From Paenibacillus taichungensis (GTDB lineage Bacteria > Bacillota > Bacilli > Paenibacillales > Paenibacillaceae), in contig NZ_JABMCC010000121.1 of assembly GCF_013359905.1 (NCBI RefSeq), positions 1 through 64,000 on the forward strand: 64,000 nt of DNA, written 5' to 3'. Below, in pieces: positions 26,260 through 35,124 of this stretch. Under the pieces are notes generated by a model that ran no database searches, had not been told where the DNA came from, and was given only the letters and a program-made list of their open reading frames with translations. The position numbers were made by a program, and so were the translations under genes. Within the stretch, counting starts at the first letter, position 1. Each line of letters begins with the position of its first letter.

Positions 26260-26292
26260 AGACCCAGGCCTCATTGCCTGGGTCTTTTTTTG
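26260..26292 (+). terminator. Intrinsic terminator after metNIQ
   Basis: AGACCCAGGC pairs perfectly with GCCTGGGTCT across six bases, followed by seven T. Confidence 0.92.
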
Positions 26293-26328
26293 TTAACTTG
26301 TATTACGGAGTAAAGGAGAAGAGCAGCA

Positions 26329-27192
26329 TCAGCTTTTGTCAGAGTCAGGTTCTACCTTTGGCTCCATGAGGCGGATCAATTTACGCTCGGTAGCAGTGTC
26401 CGTTGCAGGTGTGTAGATACTGCACCGCAAATCGGCATTTCCCTGAACCTGAAGTGAGGTAAGATCAAAAAGCATTTTGCCAGCTTTGGAATGTCTAAAT
26501 TCAATCAACACGTCCGGGGCGCTGCTAACACTGCTTTGTTTCCAAAGGGGTTGAAAATCGGGATATCTGTCCATCATGTCATCCAAAAACAAGTTGTACC
26601 ATTCATCATCGACATATTGACCATAATAAGCACGGAAAATAGCCAGGAATCCGCTGACAAAATCCTCCCAATTGACGGCCAGTCTTCGAAATTCTTTTCG
26701 TTCAAACAACAAACTGATCATGTTCCGCTGTTCAGCAGGAATCTGTTCAAAGTCCATAAACACATGCCGCGCTGCGTCATTCCAGCCCACAATGTGGCAG
26801 CGTCGGTCTGAGATGATTGTGGGACAATTGCGAAGTTCCTGCAATATTTTTTGCAAAGAGGGATGTATTTGGAGTGGCTTCTCATCCAGAATATGAAGTT
26901 CCGAATGGTAGTCCAGACCAAGGGAAAACAAATACTTCCGTTCATCCGCTGTCAGCCTGAGAGCTGAGGCGATGTTATCCAATACGGAATGAGATACCTG
27001 AATATCCCGGCCCTGTTCAAGCCAGGTGTACCATGTGGTGCTCACACCTGCCAATTGGGATACTTCTTCTCTTCTTAATCCAGGCGTTCTTCTCCGGGAG
27101 CCCGCGGGTAATCCGACAGATTCTGGCGAGATTTTGGAGCGCTGGTTTTTCAGAAAAGCGGACAGTGCCTGCAGCCTGACATCATGGTTCAT
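26329..27192 (-). CDS. XRE-type regulator with MmyB-like ligand domain
   Basis: A 287-residue transcription factor. Residues about 8-90 carry the helix-turn-helix, including GLRREEVSQLAGVSTTWYTW and LEQGRDIQVS, which define the MmyB-linked XRE group. The rest is the PAS-like MmyB domain (VGWNDAARHVFMDFEQIP, and the F/R-rich region near 150-200), which binds fatty-acid-like ligands in characterised members. It is divergent from a fabF gene 142 bp away, so it may regulate that gene. Confidence 0.88.
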   Translation of the reverse strand: MNHDVRLQALSAFLKNQRSKISPESVGLPAGSRRRTPGLRREEVSQLAGVSTTWYTWLEQGRDIQVSHSVLDNIASALRLTADERKYLFSLGLDYHSELHILDEKPLQIHPSLQKILQELRNCPTIISDRRCHIVGWNDAARHVFMDFEQIPAEQRNMISLLFERKEFRRLAVNWEDFVSGFLAIFRAYYGQYVDDEWYNLFLDDMMDRYPDFQPLWKQSSVSSAPDVLIEFRHSKAGKMLFDLTSLQVQGNADLRCSIYTPATDTATERKLIRLMEPKVEPDSDKS

Positions 27193-27228
27193 TCCATCAC
27201 CTCCGTTCCTGAGTTTATCATGGTAGTC

Positions 27229-27257
27229 ATTATACTATTATAATTGACAACTTGTAA
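27229..27257 (-). promoter_or_regulatory. Promoter of the XRE/MmyB regulator
   Basis: On the minus strand TTACAA (27252-27257) and TATAAT (27229-27234) are 17 bp apart. The dyad TTGACAACTTGTAA at 27244-27257 overlaps the -35 and is a candidate operator for both divergent genes. On the + strand TTGACA at 27244 lacks a good -10. Confidence 0.7.
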
Positions 27258-27334
27258 TAGGATAATACGAATGGCAATATAAGTGCATAACTTAACTAAA
27301 CAAGTATGGAAAGAGCACTAAAGGAGGATGCATT

Positions 27335-28573
27335 ATGGAGCGTGTTGTTATTACAGGAATGGGGATTATCTCTCCTTTGGGGAATGATGTGCATACATTT
27401 TGGAATGGATTGGTGGAAGGCAAATCAGGAGTTTCGCCAATTGAAGCGTTTGATACAACGTCCTATAAAACGAAGATAGCAGGGGTGGTCCGTGATTTTG
27501 ACGGAGAAGAACGGTTTGGACGGAAGGAAGCACGGCGTATGGACCGGTTCGTGCAATTTGCTGTTGCGGCAGCAGATCAGGCTTTATCTGACTCCGGTCT
27601 CGAGATGGAGCATGTGGACAGGGAGCGCGTTGGCGTGTATATCGGTTCCGGCATCGGCGGAATCCAGACCCTGATGGAACAAGGCAAACTCCTGTCTGAA
27701 CGTGGGCCTGCAAGAGTCAGTCCAACACTGGTGCCCATGATGATATCCAATATGGCGGCGGCTATGGTGAGCATGAGATTTGGCTGTTGGGGACCTACTC
27801 TCTCGCCAGTGACAGCCTGTTCGATCGGCAACACCGCCATAGGTGAGGCTTTCCGGCTGATCCGTCACGGAGGAGCAGATGTGATTTTTGCTGGAGGGAC
27901 GGAGGCAGCTGTTACCGAAGTATCACTGGCAAGCTTCGGCAATGCGACGGCGCTATCTACACGAAACGAAGCGTACGAAGGAGCGAGTCGACCATTTGAT
28001 GCAGGCAGAGATGGTTTTGTCATGGCTGAGGGTGCCGGGGTCTTGGTTGTAGAGTCTTTGTCCCACGCCCTTGCGAGAGGTGCAAACATCCTTGCAGAGA
28101 TCGTAGGTTATGGTGCCAGTTCAGACGCGTATCATATGGTAGCAACCCATCCCGAAGGACGTGGTGCATACTTGGCCATGAAAGCCGCTCTGGCGGATGC
28201 ACAGCTTCAGCCGCAAGACATTGATGTCATTAATGCTCATGCTACCAGTACGGAAGCGGGTGATCTTTCCGAGACACGAGCAATCAAGCAGCTGTTTGGT
28301 GCGGAAGCCTATCATATTCCGGTAACAGCAAACAAATCGATGACCGGACATATGCTGGGGGCGGCTGGTGGTGCGGAAGCTATATCGCTCATTCAAAGCT
28401 TGCGTAACGGCATCATTCCACCGACAATCAATCAAGAGCAGAGCGATCCGGAATGTGATCTCGATTATGTCCCCAATGTTGCAAGAGAAGCTGACCTGAA
28501 GATCGGGATGTCTAACTCATTTGGCTTCGGTGGTCATAATGCGGTAATTATTTTGCAGAAATATCTATCGTAA
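27335..28573 (+). CDS. fabF: Beta-ketoacyl-ACP synthase II
   Basis: A 412-residue thiolase-fold condensing enzyme that elongates acyl-ACP with malonyl-ACP. The catalytic triad is Cys162 in VTACSIGNTA, His in NAHATST and His in NKSMTGHMLGAAGG. The C-terminal SFGFGGHNAVII loop is intact. Canonical FabF reads STACATG at the nucleophile, so TACSIGN is a mild variant. It stands alone, outside any fatty-acid operon, with a strong AAAGGAGG site before the ATG and a terminator after it. It may be a secondary or stress-specific KAS II, possibly controlled by the divergent MmyB-type regulator. Confidence 0.92.
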   Translation: MERVVITGMGIISPLGNDVHTFWNGLVEGKSGVSPIEAFDTTSYKTKIAGVVRDFDGEERFGRKEARRMDRFVQFAVAAADQALSDSGLEMEHVDRERVGVYIGSGIGGIQTLMEQGKLLSERGPARVSPTLVPMMISNMAAAMVSMRFGCWGPTLSPVTACSIGNTAIGEAFRLIRHGGADVIFAGGTEAAVTEVSLASFGNATALSTRNEAYEGASRPFDAGRDGFVMAEGAGVLVVESLSHALARGANILAEIVGYGASSDAYHMVATHPEGRGAYLAMKAALADAQLQPQDIDVINAHATSTEAGDLSETRAIKQLFGAEAYHIPVTANKSMTGHMLGAAGGAEAISLIQSLRNGIIPPTINQEQSDPECDLDYVPNVAREADLKIGMSNSFGFGGHNAVIILQKYLS

Positions 28574-28580
28574 ACTTACA

Positions 28581-28619
28581 GAGAGCAGTGACTGCCCGAA
28601 GGCGCACTGTTCTCTTTTT
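28581..28619 (+). terminator. Intrinsic terminator after fabF
   Basis: GAGAGCAGTG pairs with CACTGTTCTC (one wobble) over a 14-base loop, followed by five T. Confidence 0.87.
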
Positions 28620-28880
28620 ATTTGCTGTGCGAAGACTGTTCCGGCTACGAAAGTGCAATAAAGGTCATTAGTTCGCTAGTTGCATGTAAACATGAGAAAT
28701 GGCCCATGAATATGGTCGGGATATTCGTTAGAATATTCAATAGGGGCACATATGTACGTATATTTGAATGGATAACGAAATAGGCCGATGCTTAAGTTTG
28801 GCCCATTTTCCATGGTGGTATAGATATAAGGGCTGATAGAGGCTTCTTCTAACATAAAGCTATACATAGGAGGTTAAGCA

Positions 28881-29300
28881 GTGAACGTATGGATTACGGT
28901 GAAAAGTCTGGGTAAACGCAAGCCGGCACTTGCCAAACAAGCTGCCGAACTTCCGGAAACAACCGATACGCTGAGAAAGCTTATTAAGAACATGGTGGCT
29001 GAGCAGCTCAAGGCTCTTCAGGACAAGAAGAGTGAAGCGGAATGGCTTGCCTACCTGATGCCCGAAGACATTCAAGAGCAGGGAGCAGCAGGAAAAGTAG
29101 GCTTTGGCACGATCTATAACGAAGGGGTTCCCGATGTAGAAGGCGCCATTGATACAGCTGTAACCGCATATGAAGATGGGTTATTTAAGGTATTTCTTAA
29201 TGATGAAGAGTTGCAGGCATTGGATGAGCCGTTGATGATACAGGAAGACGATAATGTGGTGTTTATCCGCTTTACAATGCTTGCCGGACGTATGTGGTAG
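28881..29300 (+). CDS. Small conserved-looking protein upstream of DUF4132 gene
   Basis: A 139-residue cytosolic protein. GTG start with AGGAGG eight bases upstream. N-terminal half is basic and helical (TVKSLGKRKPALAKQ, ETTDTLRKLIKNMVAEQLK). The C-terminal half has GKVGFGTIYNEG, AYEDGLFKVFLNDEEL and ends VFIRFTMLAGRMW. I recognise no named domain. Its stop lies 24 bp before the giant DUF4132 gene, whose ribosome site follows directly, so the two form one unit. A partner or modulator role for the large protein is inference. Confidence 0.75.
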   Translation: MNVWITVKSLGKRKPALAKQAAELPETTDTLRKLIKNMVAEQLKALQDKKSEAEWLAYLMPEDIQEQGAAGKVGFGTIYNEGVPDVEGAIDTAVTAYEDGLFKVFLNDEELQALDEPLMIQEDDNVVFIRFTMLAGRMW

Positions 29301-29323
29301 AGAGTGATGAGGAGGAGAATGGA

Positions 29324-32300
29324 ATGAATCAGGAAGATAAAGTTCAACAGTATCAACAAGAGTTGCAGGAAAAAGTGAAATCGCTGAAGGGTGTGGAGCA
29401 AGAACTCGCAGGCTATGTTGCAGAGATGGCTGGATTCACCTATTTGCGCGAAGACGAAAAGGCCTATTTGGATGCAGTGCAGCAATTGCAAGGTATGTCC
29501 GCTGAGACGAAAACGCCATTGTTCCGTCCATTGCTGGATGTGCTGGAGCAACTGGTCAGTGGATCCTTCCTGACTCGATTCCGTTACATTGCAGAACGTG
29601 CCGTGAATTTTCCTTATAGCAAACATTATGAGCGCAGACCATTTCGTACAACCGATCCCGAGCAGCATATTGGACAGGTTCTTCGTAAAATGATTGCCTT
29701 GTTCCGCATGGAGATGCATGGCTTCTCTCTGAACGAATATGTATCCATGCGGGAGTACAAGTTTGATTATCTTCATGAGATCAGAGCCGTTTTACCGGAT
29801 TGTATTGCCTATGAACTGGATCATGAAACCGGTGATATGAAGCAGGCGCTGCATGATATCATCTATGGCGACAATCAGAATGCATTGCTGACCAATGAAA
29901 TGATCAAGGGTATCTTCATGAGCAATCAGGTGGATGCTTATCAAATGGTTGGGGAATTGCTGGTAGCAGCCAGACTGCAGGAGGGGTTGCGCCAGAGCAT
30001 TGTAGAACGGATGGATGAAGGAACGCTTGAGGCGTATATATACATATTAAAAATAATCATCGACAACAACCTGATTCGGTTCAGTTCAGTGGTGAGAGCG
30101 CTCGCCGTATGGACAGGTATTGGAATTGAAGCGGCGAATCAGCGTGTTGCTACGCAATTAATTACACAAGCGCATCAAGCATTGACTGATTCTGCGGTGC
30201 GAGAGGAATGGCAGCAAAGTGCCAATGCAAACCAATTATTCATTAGTCTTTGGGCAACCGCAGTCATCGAAGAGAATGAATTGGAGCGAAAAGTCATCCA
30301 AATCATGGATCACGGGCAAGTATATCAGCAGATTGTTGCACAATACGTACTTGCTAACAGTCAGAACAGAGGGCTGCGCTTAAACATGGCACGTCAGTAT
30401 CTTGAAGTACAGGATCTGGAGTTGCTGCATTGGGTGATTGAGAATTATGATGCCATGTACATGTTTAACTGGAGCTTTGAAAATGGGGAGAATCAACGTA
30501 GTGTTCACGTCTGGCCCCTGCCTGTTTTTGGAGATAAAGCCGTGCGTCGTCGTGACTTTGATCTGTTTAAACAAATGCTGGCCTACATTCCGCAGGGAGG
30601 GACAGGTGGACCATCCGGTGTTCTTGAATTTGTTCAATATCGGATCGATCCGGATGATGTAGTGAAAAAAATGCTGTACCTTGCTGCATATGACATGGAC
30701 CCGGAATGGATTGGCGAGGTCATTGCACTCAAGGACAAACTAAGCCCGGATTTGCGAGGAGAATTGTTGTCCCAATTTGTCCATCATCCCGAGAACGAAG
30801 TACAAAGACAGTTTATTTTTGACAGTCTGTCGGATAAGAGCATGAACAATCGTGAGAATGCTCTGCTCAAAGCCAAGCTGCTGACGCTGACGCTCGAAGA
30901 GATGCTGCAAATGGAGGCGTTGCTCAAACTGAAAACGGGATCTTTGCGTCAGAAGACCATTCAGGTGTTACTGCTTCAGCCAACCGATCAGCTTATGGTA
31001 TCCCTGAAACGACTTGTACAATCCAAAACTGAATTGCAACGATTGGGTGCGCTGGAACTGTTGACCGAGATCTCCGCAGATTCACAACGCATGGAGCAGC
31101 AGGAGCAGATGCAGCCAATCATAGCGTTAATCAAGACACCAACAGCCAAGGAGCAGAAGCTGCTGGACAAGCTTACAGAGCAGAGCAGCAGGTATACGGC
31201 GGCTAATGGATTCGGTTTGTATGATCCTTCATGGGAAAATCCATTGCTTCAGGAAGAACGTGATCTCGGTAGCTTCAAGCCGAAGGACATGTTTACCCTT
31301 TCCCTGGAAAAAGCGAAGCAGTTTCTTGATGGTTTGGATGCGTTGTTACATGAGCACAGAGACCATGAATATGAGGCCGAATATTATGCCGGTTACAAAG
31401 AAACCTTGCTTGTAGGTGCGACATTGCGTGCCATGGTCTTCATTCCTTATGATCAGCGGCAAGATATAGCATTATTGGAGCAGTTCCCTCTCCATAACAT
31501 ATGGGGAGAATATGTTCAGAAGAGTGGTCTGGATAGTAAAGAACTGCTGCAAATTTTGTTTGTGATTCGTTTGGAGGATCTGAACAAGAAGCTGGATAGT
31601 TATTACCGTTACTATTCCAACATATACGAATATAGTGAATTGGAGAAACACTGGCTGCTGGAAGGATGGCGCAAGGAATTTGCCGAAGAGGTCTATTCGG
31701 TTCAGTATATCCAGGACATGAAAAAGATGGTCAGTGAGCTTCGTTACACAGATCAGGTGAAAACGCTGATTGAGGCCGTTTATGAGGACAGTGATAAGTC
31801 AGATACATTTGAAATCGCTGAGCGGACATTGTATGCGCTGATGAAAATGATGCCTGAGGAACAAATGGAAAAGGAATCGGGCATACTTGCTCTCTTGTCT
31901 GGTCCATGGTTCTATATTGTCCGGGATCGTGTATATGACGATGAGAGTTTCATGCGATACTTCCAGACGATAAGCCAATTCGACCGATTAAATAAGGAAA
32001 GTAACCGAGGCTCCTTCCTCACTCTGGACGATTACCTGCGTGCTTATGAATTGGACTTCATTGATGCACAGGAAGTCTACAAGCAGCTGCTTGTGGGAGA
32101 TTCTCGTGCCCAGTTTATTCGGGAATTGACATCAAGCCGGTCCGACTGGATTACGGAGAAACCGGTATTGGCAGAACTGCGAAGAACAGTTGTTGAACGA
32201 ATTTTGGAGATTGAGTTAACCCGAGGAGAGCTCTCAACAGAAGTAAGTACGCTGGCCATGAAGCTTGAACGCATTGAAGGTATGGAGCATTGGGTGCATC

Positions 32301-34309
32301 TCGTTGCAGCCATGGATCAGGATACCTTTGTCCGTGGATATATCTACAGCTACGGTGACAATACGACACGTAAAGAAACGTTCAGCCATCTGATCCAGGT
32401 TTGCCATCCACGTGATGGAGAGGACGAAGTACTGTTGGGACAATTGCTGGCGAAGCATCCCATCCAGGAGAAGAAGCTCCTGGAAGCCGCAATGTACGCA
32501 CCGCAATGGATGGAGATTGTTGCGAAGCATCTCGGATGGGAAGGACTGCGCAGTGCAGCCTGGTACTTCCATGCTCATATCAATGAACGGTTCACTGCTG
32601 AAAAGGAAACCATTGTGGCGCATTATTCTCCAATTTCACCTCAGGACTTTAACGAAGGTGCGTTTGATATCGCCTGGTTCGAGGAGGCATATGAAGCCGT
32701 CGGTGAGGAACGGTTCAGTCTGTTGTACGATTGTGCCAAATATATCTCTGGGGGAGCCAATCATCGCAGATCACAGTTGTTCGCGGATGCGGCACTTGGG
32801 AAGCTGAAGCTTGAAGATATGCGTCAGTCCGTGGAAGATAAGCGTAATAAAGATCATTTGTTGACCTACAGCCTGATTCCATTTGCAGAAGAACGGGAAC
32901 AGGACCTGCGTGAGCGGTACGACTTCATTCAGAAGTTTCTGATGCAGAGCAAACAGTTTGGTGCACAGCGCCGTGCCAGTGAAGGTCTGGTATCCCAGAT
33001 AGCGCTGGGTAACCTTGCCCGTAATGCAGGATATGCCGATGTTACCCGGCTGATGTGGGATATGGAAGCTCGCAAGCTGGATGAGATGAGATCCTATTTT
33101 GAGCCGCATGAACTGGATGAGGCTACTACAGCCCAATTGGTCATTGATGAAGAAGGCCAGCCGGAACTGCTCATCCTAAGCAAAGGGAAAACACTCAAAT
33201 CTGTACCTGCTCGGTTCAAGAAAGATGGATACATCACCGAATTGAAGGAATTAAAAACAGATCTGGTTGATCAGTATCGCCGGGCAAGACAGGAATTGGA
33301 GCGTTCCATGACGGCAGGAACATCCTTTACGAGTGAGGAAGTTTCAAGCCTGCTGCAGAATCCGGTTCTTCGTCCACTGGTTCGCACGCTTGTGTTCCAA
33401 GCAGATGACAAGCTTGGAAGATTCGACGTAACGTCCGGTGGGTTGGTTACTCCAGCTTCGGATGATTCGACAAGCACGATACAAACCTTGGCGGCACATG
33501 ATCGCCTACTGATTGCGCATCCATTGCATCTGTTCCAGAGTGGAAGCTGGAGTGAATTCCAAAGGGATCTGTTCAACCGTCAGGAACGTCAGCCATTCAA
33601 GCAGGTATTCCGTGAACTCTATCTTCCAAATGAGGATGAGCTGGCTAATGGAACGGTATCCCGTAGGTATGCAGGTTATCAGATTCAGCCGAAAAAAGCA
33701 GTTGCTCTGCTTAAAGGACGTCAATGGACCGTCAGCTATGAGGAAGGACTGCAAAAGGTAAGCTATGAACATAATCTGATTGCCAATCTCTATGCTATGG
33801 CAGACTGGTTCTCACCCGCAGATACAGAAGCGCCTACCCTGGAGACGGTGCAGTTCTATGATCGAAAAACTTATAAACCTGTCGCGTTAAAAGATGTACC
33901 GCCAGTCTTCTTCTCAGAGGTCATGCGTGACATTGATTTGGTGGTTAGCGTTGCGCATGTTGGCGGAGTAGATCCGGAAGCCAGCTTGACCACGATTGAG
34001 ATGCGTCATGTGATTGTGAATGAGTCACTGCGTCTGTTGAAGGTCGATAACGTACGGCTCGATGGAAATTACGCTCGAATTGATGGTGAACTGGGCGAGT
34101 ATGCCGTTCATCTTGGCAGCGGCAATGTGTTCAAACAGGCGACAGGCGCGCTTCATATCGTACCTGTGCACAGTCAGCATCGAGGTAGGATCTTCTTGCC
34201 ATTCCTTGATGAAGATCCGAGAACGGCTGAGATTTTATCGAAAGTAATGTTATTGGCTGAAGACAAGAAGATCAAGGATCCGCAAATCCTTGCACAATTG
34301 CAGCAATGA
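29324..34309 (+). CDS. Giant DUF4132 domain protein
   Basis: About 1,661 residues, with no signal peptide or membrane span. ATG at 29324 is chosen because GAGGAGGAG lies six to seven bases upstream. Most of the N-terminal 1,250 residues look alpha-helical and repeat-like, with many leucine-rich helices as in HEAT-like solenoids. The last 400 residues carry DUF4132 features: LKSVPARFKKDGYITELKEL, split as LKSVPARFKKDG and YITELKEL, then LRPLVRTLVFQAD, LLIAHPLHLFQSGSW, RQPFKQVFRELYLP and the final GRIFLPFLDEDPRTAEIL. E. coli MolR/YehI belongs to this family; biochemical function is unknown. It sits in an accessory-like stretch with a WXG100 protein downstream. Terminator at 34381-34421. Confidence 0.82.
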   Translation: MNQEDKVQQYQQELQEKVKSLKGVEQELAGYVAEMAGFTYLREDEKAYLDAVQQLQGMSAETKTPLFRPLLDVLEQLVSGSFLTRFRYIAERAVNFPYSKHYERRPFRTTDPEQHIGQVLRKMIALFRMEMHGFSLNEYVSMREYKFDYLHEIRAVLPDCIAYELDHETGDMKQALHDIIYGDNQNALLTNEMIKGIFMSNQVDAYQMVGELLVAARLQEGLRQSIVERMDEGTLEAYIYILKIIIDNNLIRFSSVVRALAVWTGIGIEAANQRVATQLITQAHQALTDSAVREEWQQSANANQLFISLWATAVIEENELERKVIQIMDHGQVYQQIVAQYVLANSQNRGLRLNMARQYLEVQDLELLHWVIENYDAMYMFNWSFENGENQRSVHVWPLPVFGDKAVRRRDFDLFKQMLAYIPQGGTGGPSGVLEFVQYRIDPDDVVKKMLYLAAYDMDPEWIGEVIALKDKLSPDLRGELLSQFVHHPENEVQRQFIFDSLSDKSMNNRENALLKAKLLTLTLEEMLQMEALLKLKTGSLRQKTIQVLLLQPTDQLMVSLKRLVQSKTELQRLGALELLTEISADSQRMEQQEQMQPIIALIKTPTAKEQKLLDKLTEQSSRYTAANGFGLYDPSWENPLLQEERDLGSFKPKDMFTLSLEKAKQFLDGLDALLHEHRDHEYEAEYYAGYKETLLVGATLRAMVFIPYDQRQDIALLEQFPLHNIWGEYVQKSGLDSKELLQILFVIRLEDLNKKLDSYYRYYSNIYEYSELEKHWLLEGWRKEFAEEVYSVQYIQDMKKMVSELRYTDQVKTLIEAVYEDSDKSDTFEIAERTLYALMKMMPEEQMEKESGILALLSGPWFYIVRDRVYDDESFMRYFQTISQFDRLNKESNRGSFLTLDDYLRAYELDFIDAQEVYKQLLVGDSRAQFIRELTSSRSDWITEKPVLAELRRTVVERILEIELTRGELSTEVSTLAMKLERIEGMEHWVHLVAAMDQDTFVRGYIYSYGDNTTRKETFSHLIQVCHPRDGEDEVLLGQLLAKHPIQEKKLLEAAMYAPQWMEIVAKHLGWEGLRSAAWYFHAHINERFTAEKETIVAHYSPISPQDFNEGAFDIAWFEEAYEAVGEERFSLLYDCAKYISGGANHRRSQLFADAALGKLKLEDMRQSVEDKRNKDHLLTYSLIPFAEEREQDLRERYDFIQKFLMQSKQFGAQRRASEGLVSQIALGNLARNAGYADVTRLMWDMEARKLDEMRSYFEPHELDEATTAQLVIDEEGQPELLILSKGKTLKSVPARFKKDGYITELKELKTDLVDQYRRARQELERSMTAGTSFTSEEVSSLLQNPVLRPLVRTLVFQADDKLGRFDVTSGGLVTPASDDSTSTIQTLAAHDRLLIAHPLHLFQSGSWSEFQRDLFNRQERQPFKQVFRELYLPNEDELANGTVSRRYAGYQIQPKKAVALLKGRQWTVSYEEGLQKVSYEHNLIANLYAMADWFSPADTEAPTLETVQFYDRKTYKPVALKDVPPVFFSEVMRDIDLVVSVAHVGGVDPEASLTTIEMRHVIVNESLRLLKVDNVRLDGNYARIDGELGEYAVHLGSGNVFKQATGALHIVPVHSQHRGRIFLPFLDEDPRTAEILSKVMLLAEDKKIKDPQILAQLQQ

Positions 34310-34380
34310 TTAGCAATGTTGAAATGATGCCGTAGCAAGTGGCATTAGTTGACGAAGCAGAATGAACCTATCGAATATCA

Positions 34381-34421
34381 GGCAGCTGAAGCACCGGTCC
34401 AAGGTGTCTTGGGCTGTCTTT
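34381..34421 (+). terminator. Intrinsic terminator after the DUF4132 gene
   Basis: GGCAGCTGAAGCACC pairs imperfectly with GGTGTCTTGGGCTGTC and is followed by TTTTA. The rest of the gap up to 34608 shows no gene. Confidence 0.75.
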
Positions 34422-34608
34422 TACTTTCTGTTTTTTGGTAAGGAATCAGCAGTGAGTTGACTCAAGATTGGCAATGGTGGGTACAGATTGAGTGTTGGGC
34501 ATGGTAAAATATGCGTAGAATGATATAAAAATTGATGTATTAACCAAATCCAATCGCAGGATCGGATGGTTACATAATCGTTATATGGAAAAGGAAAAGG
34601 AGAATACA

Positions 34609-35073
34609 TTGGACATGTTAATCGCTTCATATCGTGAACAGGATCATGACAAGTTGGTCGAGATTTGGGAGAGGGCCGTTCGGGCAACACACACGTTTTT
34701 GGAAGAACATCACATCCAGTTTTATAAAAAAGTAGTGAGCGATGTGTTGCAGCAAAGACAAGTTGAGGTATGGGAAGCGCTGAATGCTGACAATGAACCT
34801 GTCGGTTTTATCGGTTTGGATGATAACTTTATTGAGATGTTGTTTGTAGATGTCAGTCAGCACGGACAGGGTCTGGGACGTCTTCTGATCAACCATACCC
34901 TTAACATCAAAGGCCGTCACCTCAAGGTGGATGTCAATGAGCAGAATGCTGGAGCGGCCCAATTCTACGAGAAAATGGGATTTGTACAAATTGGTCGTTC
35001 TGAGTTGGATGGTTCCGGTAATCCGTTTCCGCTGCTGCATCTGGAGATTAAGGCAGATCAGGCTGCAAGATAA
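34609..35073 (+). CDS. GNAT-family N-acetyltransferase
   Basis: About 154 residues of a GNAT fold, probably YjaB-like. The acetyl-CoA loop is QHGQGLGRLLI (R/QxxGxG/A motif), with NEQNAGAAQFYEKMGF as the C-terminal alpha4/beta7 signature. The start is uncertain: AAAAGGAG precedes a TTG at 34609 by six bases, while the upstream ATG at 34585 has no ribosome site and an ATG at 34615 is also possible. It lies 52 bp before the WXG100 gene. Substrate unknown. Confidence 0.82.
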   Translation: MDMLIASYREQDHDKLVEIWERAVRATHTFLEEHHIQFYKKVVSDVLQQRQVEVWEALNADNEPVGFIGLDDNFIEMLFVDVSQHGQGLGRLLINHTLNIKGRHLKVDVNEQNAGAAQFYEKMGFVQIGRSELDGSGNPFPLLHLEIKADQAAR

Positions 35074-35124
35074 TCATCGGTGGACCACGAAACAGGAGGA
35101 ATATGACGAAGAGGAGTGTGCAGG

